Below are positions 7,970 through 17,340 of a stretch of DNA of 64,000 bases, piece after piece. The stretch's first letter is position 1, and each line of letters opens with the position of its first letter. This stretch comes from Haloarcula sp. DT43 (GTDB taxonomy: Archaea > Halobacteriota > Halobacteria > Halobacteriales > Haloarculaceae). The notes under the pieces are model-generated. The model ran no database searches and was not told the DNA's origin. It saw nothing but the letters and a program-made list of their open reading frames with translations. Made by a program: the position numbers and the translations under genes. The stretch spans positions 1-64,000 of the forward strand of contig NZ_JAYMGZ010000005.1 of the NCBI RefSeq assembly GCF_037078405.1, in the 5' to 3' direction.

Positions 7970-9547
7970 GTGGAACCAACATACAACCGGTGCTGCATCC
8001 AGCCTCTATATTCAGCAAGCCACTCCTGTCAATTTCAGAGGGTTTCAACAGAGCTACAAGTCCTTGATCGAGGCTTCAAAGAGTACGCCGAAGGGGGCGG
8101 CGAAGAAGACCTCATCGAAGACGTCGACACAATTTGCGAGTGGGCATTCGACTCCACAATTCGAACCAAACGATTCGATGAACCCAAGCTCAAAGTCCCA
8201 GGCGTCCTTGCAGTCTTGAGCACACTGGCCAGTTGCGCTATCCGCAAACACGAATATCTCGAAAATGCTCCCCCTGAAAAAATCCAGCTGATTCAGCATG
8301 TTCAGTACATGCATACGAATTTATTAATGACGATGATGGGGCAATTTGATCCAGACTGGTTCCTTCATATTGGTGATAGACTATACGAAAAAGAGTTGGA
8401 CCAGGCGCGACCTCACCCCGCCTGTGGAGCCACTGCAATTGTCTTGCACGAAGATGCCGACCCCGAGTTCGACAAGTTCTTCGAGATTCCAATGGTCGCC
8501 GCAACCGAGCGCTGCAAGGCCCGCTTCCATGGGGGGAGTTGGGGCGGGCGGTATGGGCCCGAAGACAACGAAGCCGTCGGTGAAACGCACTATCATATTC
8601 GTGATAATAACATCTACGTCCTCATCGAACACGCCGAAGCCCTCCTCTGGGAGCGACAAAGTGAGGCGTTCAATGCACTCATCGAGTTCGGGTGGGAAGC
8701 CATCCACGAAGACGAAATCCAGACTGTCTTCAACGAGAGTGAGATCATCAAACCGGAGATTGAAGACTTGTTGAAACACGGAGATAAAGACCAACTCTGG
8801 ACCGACTGGGACCCCCAAGAAAATCTGCTTCGACTCGTCCGAAATGCGGCCAAACAGGTCGACGACCTGGACCCAACCGAGTACAATCAGGCCGGGGACT
8901 ACTTCGATGCCATAGATAATTACGAGGCCGATGGGTTTGGAGAAAGCAGCGCAAAAACCAAGATAAAGAACACAAAATCCCTGGCAGTAAAACTAACATC
9001 TATCTCTGAGTCTGAAGATTTCCCCTCCGTGGATATCAAACGCCACGACCGGGGTCGTGCAGATTATACAGTCGGGTCAGGGGGTGGGAGTGGCAAAGAA
9101 ATCACCCTCGAATCGCTGGATGATATCTTCGAATTACCGTGTTTCAAAAACATGGTTGAGGCATTAAAATTAGAGAATAGTGGGCCGGTGAGAAAGGACC
9201 TGTATAACTTTGTTCGAATGGTGTATTGGCTGGAAGGATATCACGATTTACCGGAGCAAAAACGAGAAGATGCGGTGGTTGATGACATCCACGATCTCTT
9301 TGAAAGTAAGTGGGACTGGTACGACCGCGAGACCACCGATTATCAGGCTCGTTATGAATTGCGGAACGGCGATATCAATGGGAACACCCCGTTGCCGATG
9401 CACTGCGACAACCCCGATATGCAATCTCACTGCATCGGGAAGCATGCTTGTCCCTACTCGATCTACGGGAGCCTTCCCTTCCCCCAAGAGATGTACGACC
9501 AGCTCGAAGACAATGAACGGGGCGGGCAGCAGCGATTGTTTGATTGA
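7970..9547 (+). CDS. Protein with a primase large subunit-like iron-sulphur C-terminal domain (525 aa)
   Basis: The last ~140 residues follow the plan of the PriL C-terminal domain. A first cysteine lies in FELPCFKNMVEAL (C391), followed by an RKDLYNFVRMVYWL helix, a TTDYQARYELRNG strand, and three more cysteines (C479, C488, C494), the last in KHACPYSIYG, reminiscent of HGCPF in PriL. In primases these bind a 4Fe-4S cluster. The first 380 residues match nothing I know and show no catalytic primase motif. The GTG start at 7970 is uncertain; the first ~25 residues look non-conserved. Position beside the iteron-like cluster at 9.8 kb suggests a role in replication of a mobile replicon. Confidence 0.5.
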   Translation: MEPTYNRCCIQPLYSASHSCQFQRVSTELQVLDRGFKEYAEGGGEEDLIEDVDTICEWAFDSTIRTKRFDEPKLKVPGVLAVLSTLASCAIRKHEYLENAPPEKIQLIQHVQYMHTNLLMTMMGQFDPDWFLHIGDRLYEKELDQARPHPACGATAIVLHEDADPEFDKFFEIPMVAATERCKARFHGGSWGGRYGPEDNEAVGETHYHIRDNNIYVLIEHAEALLWERQSEAFNALIEFGWEAIHEDEIQTVFNESEIIKPEIEDLLKHGDKDQLWTDWDPQENLLRLVRNAAKQVDDLDPTEYNQAGDYFDAIDNYEADGFGESSAKTKIKNTKSLAVKLTSISESEDFPSVDIKRHDRGRADYTVGSGGGSGKEITLESLDDIFELPCFKNMVEALKLENSGPVRKDLYNFVRMVYWLEGYHDLPEQKREDAVVDDIHDLFESKWDWYDRETTDYQARYELRNGDINGNTPLPMHCDNPDMQSHCIGKHACPYSIYGSLPFPQEMYDQLEDNERGGQQRLFD

Positions 9548-9618
9548 GGATTAGCGGATTAATTTTTGAATAGGGGGGACTAATATTATATTTGCCGGTT
9601 GTCCAGAGCACCAGGGTT

Positions 9619-9777
9619 TCAGGATTTGTTTGAATGCAGTGTGAGAAAATAGATTAGATTTATTATAAATTGGAGTCCACCTGTTTCTAAAGAAAGTTCT
9701 GGCAACTCAATCCCCATACTCCGGATAAACTGCCTTTTTGCTATATCGGTCACTTCCTCGACCCCTTCTCGGACCAT
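9619..9777 (-). CDS. Possible small protein with hydrophobic C-terminus (52 aa)
   Basis: From ATG 9777 the frame reads MVREGVEEVTDIAKRQFIRS and ends with a hydrophobic GLQFIINLIYFLTL. The frame extends further upstream through the TGTACACTCTT repeats, but that part is low in coding quality. If real, the repeat cluster would be its upstream control region. Support is weak. Confidence 0.25.
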   Translation of the reverse strand: MVREGVEEVTDIAKRQFIRSMGIELPELSLETGGLQFIINLIYFLTLHSNKS

Positions 9778-9796
9778 CAAAGTACCGTATTCGGCC

Positions 9797-10210
9797 GTGT
9801 ACACTCTTCTATGGTGTGATGAACCCCATTTGTCCCGTTTCTTGCTAATTAGACAATAGAAGCGATTGACACTAATTCTAAAACGCTGAAATTCGCACGT
9901 GTACACTCTTCTGAGGCATGTACACTCTTTTCGCCTCAAATTTGTCATGGTGGCCAGTATATTGGACTGGCCAAATTCCTGAATCCTCGTTTTTTGTACG
10001 TGTACACTCTTCTGAGGCATGTACACTCTTTTTGCCGGTCACAATAGCCATGCTGAGACCGCTCTAATGCCCAATTTCTCGGTATAGAGGTATAATACGT
10101 CCATAATTCCTTCGTGGGAGAACCGGCAAAACGTGGTACACACTCTTTTACCGGATTAGAGCGGATTATAGGCCCTATAAAATCCTTAAAAGAATGTACA
10201 CTCTGTGTAT
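9797..10210. repeat. Iteron-like cluster of TGTACACTCTT repeats
   Basis: Seven copies of a TGTACACTCT-type motif lie in about 410 bases: 9797, 9899, 9917, 10000, 10018, 10135 (as GTACACACTC) and 10194. Two 33-base blocks (9899-9931 and 10000-10032) are identical. Each is GTGTACACTCTTCT, then GAGGC, then ATGTACACTCTTTT, with starts 101 bases apart. All copies have the same orientation. Regularly oriented repeats in a gene-poor, AT-richer region next to a primase-related gene resemble plasmid iterons. A multi-site operator is the alternative. Confidence 0.65.
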
Positions 10211-11241
10211 TCCTAGCCGATTTGTCCAAAGAAAGAGGGGGGAATACGGGAATACGGAGGTGAAGCCGGGCACCGCCGGCAGCGGGCTTCAAACGAGCGC
10301 GGATCTGGTGGCCCCCCAGGGGTGGCGATATATCAGGAAGATAAGATAGAATGAAGCCGGTGGGCAGTCGGAGAGAGGGGACCCGCACATGGCCCACAAG
10401 AGAGTCTCGATGGTGGGCCAACCCAGACGGCCGGTAGGTGGGATGAGACAACGTCGACGACACTGGGTGGACGCAGAGATCGGTGATGGTGGAACGACAG
10501 TGAGTCGAGACAGTGACATGGGTGGAGACAAGGGAGGTGGTGACAGGAGTGACAGACTACCAGTGGGGATAGTGGGAGGTCCATGGGGACAAGCGTGGGT
10601 TTGGCAATGGTTCGCGACGTGTGGTTTTTCTCACGATTCTGATACAGGCGAAACGTAGCTCGCAGCCGACGAAAGCCCCTCGGGTGAAGCCGGGGGAACG
10701 CCCCTCGATGAACGACCACTGTCGCCCCCTGGAGACACGCCGTGCCCGGGAGGGTGTTCGTGACTGCGATGACGGTGGCCCAGACCTCGAAAGCCCTCGT
10801 TCGCTCGACCGACCATTCCGGGGCCCACGCTGCGCTCCTCACTCGCAAGCTCGTTGCGGTGCTTGCGGGGCCCGGGACGGACCGAGCGACCTCGCCCTTT
10901 CAGTCCAGCCCAGGCGGACCGCACCCGCTACCGCACCCGCTACCGCAACGGCACTGCAACCGCGACAGCACCACCACCGCGACAGCACTGCAACCGCCAC
11001 CGCGACGGCGACCACAACAGCACCGCAACAGCACCCGCTACTCCCACCGCAACCAGCTCTGTAGTGCAAGCCTACGATATGTAGATGAAAAACAAGAAAA
11101 ACGCAAAAAAGTTTGAGCCGGCAGAAACAGAACCCGGACTGAAAATATATACGAAACCTGATGCGTGACCGGTCAAGCAAGTCGCGCTGATTCTGCAAGA
11201 CGGGTTATACACAGCCCTCACTCAACTGAAGGGTTCAACCG
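10211..11241. other. Gene-poor region with strong purine/pyrimidine asymmetry
   Basis: No convincing gene is present. About 10389-10570 is purine-rich on the plus strand (many GTGGA, GACAGTGA and GGTGG tracts), while 10915-11045 is almost G-free and C-rich (repeated ACCGCA, CAGCAC and ACCGC units). Long open frames across it are low-complexity artefacts. The reversal of strand composition within 400 bases, next to the iteron-like cluster, resembles compositional asymmetry seen around some plasmid origins. Confidence 0.45.
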
Positions 11242-11322
11242 ATGACCAGAACAGAATCAGCAGGCAGTCGCACCGGAAGTCAAACTGGACAGTCGCGATA
11301 TTCAGCAGAGTCGCTGGAGTAG
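11242..11322 (+). CDS. Tiny hydrophilic peptide (26 aa)
   Basis: The frame MTRTESAGSRTGSQTGQSRY ends in SAESLE. It starts a chain of short genes whose stops and starts touch or overlap, and stands 6 bases before the next one. It has no recognisable fold, and confidence rests only on its place in the chain. Confidence 0.25.
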   Translation: MTRTESAGSRTGSQTGQSRYSAESLE

Positions 11323-11328
11323 ACACAT

Positions 11329-11424
11329 ATGAGAAGTAACCTGTTCAAATACGTGATTGTCGCTTGCATCGGCCTCATCTGGATAACCTGGACCGGCGCG
11401 GTCCTCGGGGGACTACTGGCATGA
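11329..11424 (+). CDS. Single-span membrane peptide (31 aa)
   Basis: MRSNLFKYVIVACIGLIWIT continues WTGAVLGGLLA, giving one transmembrane helix and almost nothing else. Its TGA overlaps the ATG of the following gene (ATGA), which supports expression. Function unknown; small membrane peptides of this type are common in plasmid gene clusters. Confidence 0.5.
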   Translation: MRSNLFKYVIVACIGLIWITWTGAVLGGLLA

Positions 11425-11513
11425 GTGACCAAATCGTCGCTGGCATCACGGCCTTCTACGACTCGCTTCTCACGGGAGTGCAGGAACTCATCTGTGGAGG
11501 GACCCTCGCATGA
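11421..11513 (+). CDS. Small peptide coupled to its neighbours (30 aa)
   Basis: MSDQIVAGITAFYDSLLTGV is followed by QELICGGTLA. It is amphipathic and overlaps by four bases (ATGA) with both the preceding membrane peptide and the following 78-residue gene. The double coupling is the main evidence that it is translated. Confidence 0.5.
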   Translation: MSDQIVAGITAFYDSLLTGVQELICGGTLA

Positions 11514-11746
11514 CGCACCCATCGCCACTGCACACGCTTCGGGGCTACGTCGAGGTCGTCCACTCCCCAACCGGAGAACTGGGAGTCGGGGGCTACTCCA
11601 CCACCAACGTCGACGAGCTCAAGCAGCGAAGCACCGGGGTCGTTACCAACATGAAGCGAGTCCGCGATATTGCACGTCGCTTCCACAACTGGGACGTGCC
11701 GAGCGAAGCCGACCTCCGCCGCGAAGCAATGCGAGGTGGCCGGTGA
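11510..11746 (+). CDS. Small plasmid-type protein (78 aa)
   Basis: The product has a beta-rich N-terminus (GYVEVVHSPTGELGVGGYST) and a helical, basic C-terminus (VVTNMKRVRDIARRFHNWDV). It overlaps the 30-residue gene upstream by ATGA and the following gene by one base (TGATG). No family is recognised. The basic helical half could bind nucleic acid. Confidence 0.6.
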   Translation: MTHPSPLHTLRGYVEVVHSPTGELGVGGYSTTNVDELKQRSTGVVTNMKRVRDIARRFHNWDVPSEADLRREAMRGGR

Positions 11747-11901
11747 TGGCTGGCCGTCCGGAGCGGTGTCTGCGCGACGACTGCGATGCCGAGGTCACCG
11801 ACATCTCGCTGGGGACCTCCTCGAGGGTCGGCAGTCGGTCGCGACCAGAGCCGGTCGCCGACTGCAGTGCCGGGCACTCGAAACCAGTGGGGGCAAACTG
11901 A
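11746..11901 (+). CDS. Small CLRDDC-motif protein (51 aa)
   Basis: The N-terminus MAGRPERCLRDDCDAEVTDI resembles the first residues of the next gene (MVREAPTSCLRDDCEASEES), including the shared CLRDDC(D/E)A. This suggests either partial duplication or a common N-terminal zinc- or partner-binding motif. The rest is low in complexity. It is coupled to the gene upstream, and the next ATG lies two bases after its stop. Confidence 0.45.
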   Translation: MAGRPERCLRDDCDAEVTDISLGTSSRVGSRSRPEPVADCSAGHSKPVGAN

Positions 11902-11903
11902 CG

Positions 11904-12753
11904 ATGGTTCGAGAAGCCCCGACCAGTTGTCTGCGCGACGACTGCGAAGCCAGCGAAGAGTCCCAGGAGTGGCTCGACGTCCAGAGTCGCTTCCACGACT
12001 ACACCTACCGGAATACGCTCCTCAAAGCGGCAGTGTCCCGAGGCGAGCCGGGTTGCGGGCTACCGGACGTGGCAGGAGAAGTTCGATCGCCACGTCACGG
12101 AGGGCGAGTCGGCCATCTGGATCTGGGCGCCGATTATCACGAAGCAGTGCCCGGAGTGCGAGAACTCGCCGAACTACCACGAGGACAGTGACTGTGAGTA
12201 CGACGAGACGCCGCCCGAGGAGTGGTCCGAGGGTCTGGTCGGGTTCAAGCCCGCGCCGGTGTTCGATGTCTCCCAGACCGAGGGCGAGCCGCTTCCCGAC
12301 CTGGACACGGAAGCGACCGGCGACGCCGGCGACCTCGTCGACCAGTTGACTGCCGCCGGTGACGACCTTGGCGTGACGGTGCGGATCGTTCCAGCCGAGG
12401 AGTGGACGCACGGTGAGGCGAAGGGGATCTGCGAGCAGCTGAGTCTCGTCGATGTCCAACCGCTCGTCGAGGTGCGTGATCGGGCGAACGAGGCCGACCT
12501 CGCGCGGACGCTGATTCACGAGTATGCACACGCCCTGCTCCACTTCGATGTCGACGACGACACCGAGCGGGCGAAACGTGAAGTCGAGGCCGAAGCCGTC
12601 GCGTACGTCGTCGGGCGCTACTGTGGGTTAGATACCAGCGGGTCGGCGTTCTACCTCGCTGCGTGGGAGTCGGACGATCCTGAGGTCGTTCGCGAGCGCC
12701 TCGGCCGGATTAGTCGAACGGCAGAAGAACTCATCGACGTTCTGGAGGACTAG
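11904..12753 (+). pseudogene. ArdC/ImmA-like (HEYAH) protease-type gene with a frameshift
   Basis: The first ~40 codons (SQEWLDVQSRFHDYTYRNTL) match the N-terminal single-strand-DNA-binding region of ArdC-like antirestriction proteins. Continuation of the homology (VAGYRTWQEKFDRHVTEGES, then an AIWIWAPI strand, then a CPEC zinc pair) lies in another frame from about 12028. The C-terminal half has the metalloprotease motif TLIHEYAHALLHFD (HExxH), as in ImmA/IrrE-type proteins. A two-base loss around 12020-12026 explains the break: CTCCTCAAAGCGG where CTCCTCATCAAGCGG is expected. An intact gene would encode about 283 residues. It is the last gene of the overlapping chain. A sequencing error cannot be excluded. 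Confidence 0.7.
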
Positions 12754-12772
12754 ACCTATTTGTTAGTTGAGA

Positions 12773-14071
12773 TTATTTCAGCAGCCCAGACAGGAAGGAA
12801 GAAGAGCCGCCAAGGACCCGATCCAGCCGCCAGGTAAACAGTCCACGTGCAGCTGAAACAAGGAGGACAGTTCCAATAACCCAGAGCAATACGCTTCCGA
12901 GAACATAGCTTCCAATCAAGATACCGACTTGGCCAATCGCTACGGCTCCAAGGAGTCGTTTTTTCTCTCGTTCGTATATTTCTGAGAGCTTGTTGAACTC
13001 ATCCAAATCCTCTGGTAAGGAGAAGCCCTTGTTAGCCCCCCGTTTCCAGACAGTCGGGGCCATTGATACGCCCACCAAACCTTCTGGACCACTAGAGACG
13101 GTGAGATTTTGCAGATCTATAGTCCATTCAGTATCACATTCCGTACATCGAAGCAACGTGTAAGAATGGTTGGTTACCTCAATAGAACGCCGGATAACGG
13201 TCGTCTCTCCGGTGCAGACTGGACAGCTGTCCGGGGTAATCGGTGTTATAGAGGTCGTGTTTGAGTCGATTCGATCCAATTCACTTGCTATCTCCCCGTA
13301 GAGTCGATTAATCAGCGCCTCCGACTTCTCCGTATAATCCTCAAGTGCGGCATCGAGATCATCTGCGAGTAGTTTTAAATCTACTAGCGTGGCACGAAGA
13401 TCCTCATCCTTTGGGCCAGCGGAGAGGTTCTCAAGGGTAGCGCGATACTCTTCGACCACTACTTGTAGTTCTACGCCAGCCTTCTGGAAATCATTATATC
13501 TGGAGATCGTACTCTTCGAGTCGGTCCACGAAATCTCCTCATCAAATGTACTAAGTTCAGAATACAGGCTCTGAAGATGGTCATCAAGTTCAGTAACCGT
13601 TTCGTCTATCTTCCGCGAGAGTCGATCGGATTCTTTGTCCGCGGGCAGTGACTGAGCAGTCTCAAAGAGCTCGTTCAATTCCTCGATGGCCTCAATAACC
13701 CCGTTCACTAATTCATAGGTATTCGCTATCTGATTCCCACACGATATCTCATCGGCGACTGAATAGGGGAATCTGCTCTCGTTCAGGGGGAATTGTAGCT
13801 GTGCTTGAGACGAGGTCTCGGAGGGGCGAGCGCTATCGGCTGTCGGAGCCACAGAATTCCCGTGAATAGCATCGTGACAATCTTTACAGAGGGTTTTCAG
13901 ATTGCTCGTGTTATGGGTTCCACCCTTACTCTTTGGGACAATATGGTGGGCATGAAGCTCTGCATCGCCACGAGGACCACCGACTGCACCGCAGTTCTGA
14001 CAGGTAAAATCATCTCTGCGGTAAACCTCTTTACGGCGTGATCCCCAATCGCTGGGATACCCCTCACTCAT
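12773..14071 (-). CDS. HNH endonuclease fused to coiled coil, zinc ribbon and membrane anchor (432 aa)
   Basis: An N-terminal HNH nuclease domain is clear (RRKEVYRRDDFTCQNCG, then AELHAHHIVPKSKGGTHNTS, then NLKTLCKDCHDAIHG; about residues 9-75). A long charged helical region with coiled-coil character follows (about 110-260), then a zinc ribbon (CPVC and CTEC), then two adjacent hydrophobic segments near the C-terminus (GAVAIGQVGILIGSYVLG, VLLWVIGTVLLVSA). A membrane-attached nuclease of this kind suggests defence or entry exclusion rather than restriction in the cytosol. ATG 14071 is preferred; the frame stays open to 14164. A degenerate half-copy of the TTGTTGGTTAA arm follows the stop, and a full copy lies upstream at 14209. 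Confidence 0.7.
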   Translation of the reverse strand: MSEGYPSDWGSRRKEVYRRDDFTCQNCGAVGGPRGDAELHAHHIVPKSKGGTHNTSNLKTLCKDCHDAIHGNSVAPTADSARPSETSSQAQLQFPLNESRFPYSVADEISCGNQIANTYELVNGVIEAIEELNELFETAQSLPADKESDRLSRKIDETVTELDDHLQSLYSELSTFDEEISWTDSKSTISRYNDFQKAGVELQVVVEEYRATLENLSAGPKDEDLRATLVDLKLLADDLDAALEDYTEKSEALINRLYGEIASELDRIDSNTTSITPITPDSCPVCTGETTVIRRSIEVTNHSYTLLRCTECDTEWTIDLQNLTVSSGPEGLVGVSMAPTVWKRGANKGFSLPEDLDEFNKLSEIYEREKKRLLGAVAIGQVGILIGSYVLGSVLLWVIGTVLLVSAARGLFTWRLDRVLGGSSSFLSGLLK

Positions 14072-14208
14072 TACCAAATAAATCTTAGACGTAGCGAATA
14101 GTGGTTTTGGTGTGGTATTGGCCAAGACTCGCCACCTTCTGAGTTGAGGATGTTTGATTGCCACTGATGTCAGAGGGTCCCAGAAGTATGTATTGGGGGA
14201 ATGTCGTG

Positions 14209-14250
14209 TTAACCAACAAATAGCGGACCCTCAGTCGTATCGTTGGTTAA
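14209..14250. repeat. Inverted repeat site B: TTAACCAACA - 22 nt - CGTTGGTTAA
   Basis: Arms lie at 14209-14218 and 14241-14250 with a 22-base spacer; one mismatch breaks perfect symmetry (C for T). It lies between the divergent HNH gene and the gene starting at 14300, at a boundary between gene blocks. Confidence 0.75.
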
Positions 14251-14299
14251 CTTTTTCTGCGCCCGCCGAGGGGCGGAGGCGCGTTCTGACCTCCGTCGA

Positions 14300-14728
14300 A
14301 TGATGACTGAACCCGATCTCACGACGGTCTTCGAGGAAGCCGAGCACGTTGCCGAGCAGCATGACCAGATCGCACGTACGACAGACAACCAAGCCCACGA
14401 GTACCTCCGATACGCCGTTCTTCGGGTGCTCGAAGGCGAGGCGGACCACCTCCCAACAGACTGGACCCCAATCGACGGCGTGACCGTCGGCTACGGGAGC
14501 GACGACGCGATGTTCGATAGCTGGGGCTCCAGCGAAGACTGGTGGGAAACTGTCCCGCCCCAGGAGGCGTGTACCCGCTTCCGGGTGTTCTTCCCGGACG
14601 ACCACCAGACGGTCCCCCGCGACATCGTCGACGTGATGGCCGCGCTCGGTGCCTGGCGAGTGTGGACCGGGAGCGCAGCGGCGTGCGGCTCCTACGACCA
14701 TCGAGAGCGCCGCGAGGTCCACCTTTGA
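14300..14728 (+). CDS. Uncharacterised acidic protein, possibly shortened by the IS (142 aa)
   Basis: The protein starts MMTEPDLTTVFEEAEHVAEQ and contains several tryptophans (WTPIDGVTVGYG, SSEDWWETVPP) and a C-terminal VPRDIVDVMAALGAWRVWTG. No family is recognised. The frame ends about 10 bases before the left-end hairpin of the TnpB-only element, so the last residues may not be original. Two adjacent ATG codons (14300, 14303) are possible starts. Confidence 0.6.
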   Translation: MMTEPDLTTVFEEAEHVAEQHDQIARTTDNQAHEYLRYAVLRVLEGEADHLPTDWTPIDGVTVGYGSDDAMFDSWGSSEDWWETVPPQEACTRFRVFFPDDHQTVPRDIVDVMAALGAWRVWTGSAAACGSYDHRERREVHL

Positions 14729-14730
14729 CA

Positions 14731-16288
<1,558 letters not shown>

Positions 16289-16310
16289 TCTGTGGCCGGA
16301 AGGCCATCCG

Positions 16311-16688
16311 GTGGAGGAAGTACTTCACGAGCGGCTCAGTGGCCCTGCAGAAACCGTCGCTCCCGACGGTGGCCGAACGGGCGACGTTCGCGACCGACTG
16401 GTCGTCGACGAGAACGCACAGTCGAAGGACGATCTCGAGCCCCGCACGAAGCGTGCCGTCGCCGAAGCGATGGACGTCTCACTCCTCTCGAAAGGTTGCC
16501 GCTACGAGGTACAGTCCGCGTCCGGCAACAGGTACGAAGTCGACGTCATCGACGAATCGTGTACCTGTCCGGACTGGCAGCAGCGCTCACCCGAAGGTGG
16601 CTGCAAGCACCTGCGTCGCGTCGATCACGAAATCAAGCGAGGCCGAGTCCCGCGACCGGATGGTCGTCTCCCGGCTAACGCGGACTGA
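16311..16688 (+). CDS. SWIM zinc-finger protein (125 aa)
   Basis: The C-terminal half has a SWIM motif: CTCPDWQQRSPEGGCKHLRR (C-x-C-x(n)-C-x-H), preceded by a beta-hairpin (YEVQSASGNRYEVDVIDE). SWIM fingers bind DNA or proteins and are frequent in recombination and plasmid-borne proteins. The N-terminal ~40 residues start with GTG shortly after the right end of the TnpB-only element, so the original start may have been lost and this one improvised. Inverted repeat site C follows directly after the stop. Confidence 0.7.
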   Translation: MEEVLHERLSGPAETVAPDGGRTGDVRDRLVVDENAQSKDDLEPRTKRAVAEAMDVSLLSKGCRYEVQSASGNRYEVDVIDESCTCPDWQQRSPEGGCKHLRRVDHEIKRGRVPRPDGRLPANAD

Positions 16689-16694
16689 TCTTGA

Positions 16695-16735
16695 TTAACC
16701 AACTGACCGGCCTATTCAATTCTGTCGTTGGTTAA
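16695..16735. repeat. Inverted repeat site C: TTAACCAACT - 21 nt - CGTTGGTTAA
   Basis: Arms lie at 16695-16704 and 16726-16735 with a 21-base spacer. This copy lies between the 3' ends of two convergent genes (16688 and 16761). That makes a simple promoter-operator role unlikely for it and is an important clue about the function of the family. Confidence 0.75.
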
Positions 16736-16760
16736 GAATGAGTCGCGATCTCACCCGCCG

Positions 16761-17309
16761 TCACGGGAGTTCTTCTGTCACGTCAGCGAGTTCCTCCTCG
16801 GTCTGCCAGCGATACAGGCGTCCCTCTCGATCGAACAGCTCGAAGATGCCGTCCTGCATCCAGCCGAAATGGTGCTCTTCGTCCTCGTACACCCGCTTGA
16901 GAACGTGGCTTTTCGCGAAGAACTCCGTCGTGCCGACGAGCAGCCCCTGCTCGACGAGGAAGTCACTCGGCTCCTTCTCGGCGACACCGACGAGATAGGT
17001 CACGATGTCGGCGATCAGGCAGAATTTCTGGATGCTGTTGTCCCACTCCCCGCGGATATCGACCATCCGGAAGGCGTAGGCGTCCTGCCGGCGGTTGAGC
17101 CGGTCGACAACGAGGTTCAGCCGGCGAATCGGCTCCCGGTCGTAGTTCCCGAGCACGAAGTACGAGCGTTCGTTTTCGTAAACGGGGGTCAGTTCGCTCA
17201 GGGCGTGAAGAATCTCCTCGTTGTCGGCCAGCGAGATCTCCTCGTCGTCGAGTTGATCCTTCGCACTCGTGAGGACCTCCTCGGGGACGGGCGGCTCCTC
17301 GTCGGACAT
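16761..17309 (-). CDS. Uncharacterised alpha/beta protein, intact copy of the 58.9 kb fragment (182 aa)
   Basis: A predicted Rossmann-like order is visible: a strand SYFVLGNYD (about residue 48), a helix with RLNLVVDRLNRR, a strand FRMVDIRGEWDNS, a helix KFCLIADIVTYLVGV, then EPSDFLVEQGLL. The spacing of DIR and of SDFLxExG resembles nucleoside-deoxyribosyltransferase or TIR-like proteins, but this is only an impression. A truncated duplicate including the upstream region lies at 58908-59068. It shares a control region carrying TTTAC repeats with the divergent regulator at 17438, which suggests a regulated pair. Confidence 0.6.
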   Translation of the reverse strand: MSDEEPPVPEEVLTSAKDQLDDEEISLADNEEILHALSELTPVYENERSYFVLGNYDREPIRRLNLVVDRLNRRQDAYAFRMVDIRGEWDNSIQKFCLIADIVTYLVGVAEKEPSDFLVEQGLLVGTTEFFAKSHVLKRVYEDEEHHFGWMQDGIFELFDREGRLYRWQTEEELADVTEELP

Positions 17310-17340
17310 ACTCGACTCCTCTCAGCGTTGTGCGATATGG

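Noticed and set aside
9945-10848. Overlapping minus-strand frames of 135-172 residues across the iteron-like cluster and skewed region
   Set aside because: Proline/serine/histidine-rich and basic, unlike haloarchaeal proteins, and interrupted by direct repeats.
10621-11064. Long frame rich in T, A, P and Q at 10.6-11.1 kb
   Set aside because: Created by the low-complexity C-rich stretch; no start signal, no domain, and equally long frames occur on the other strand.
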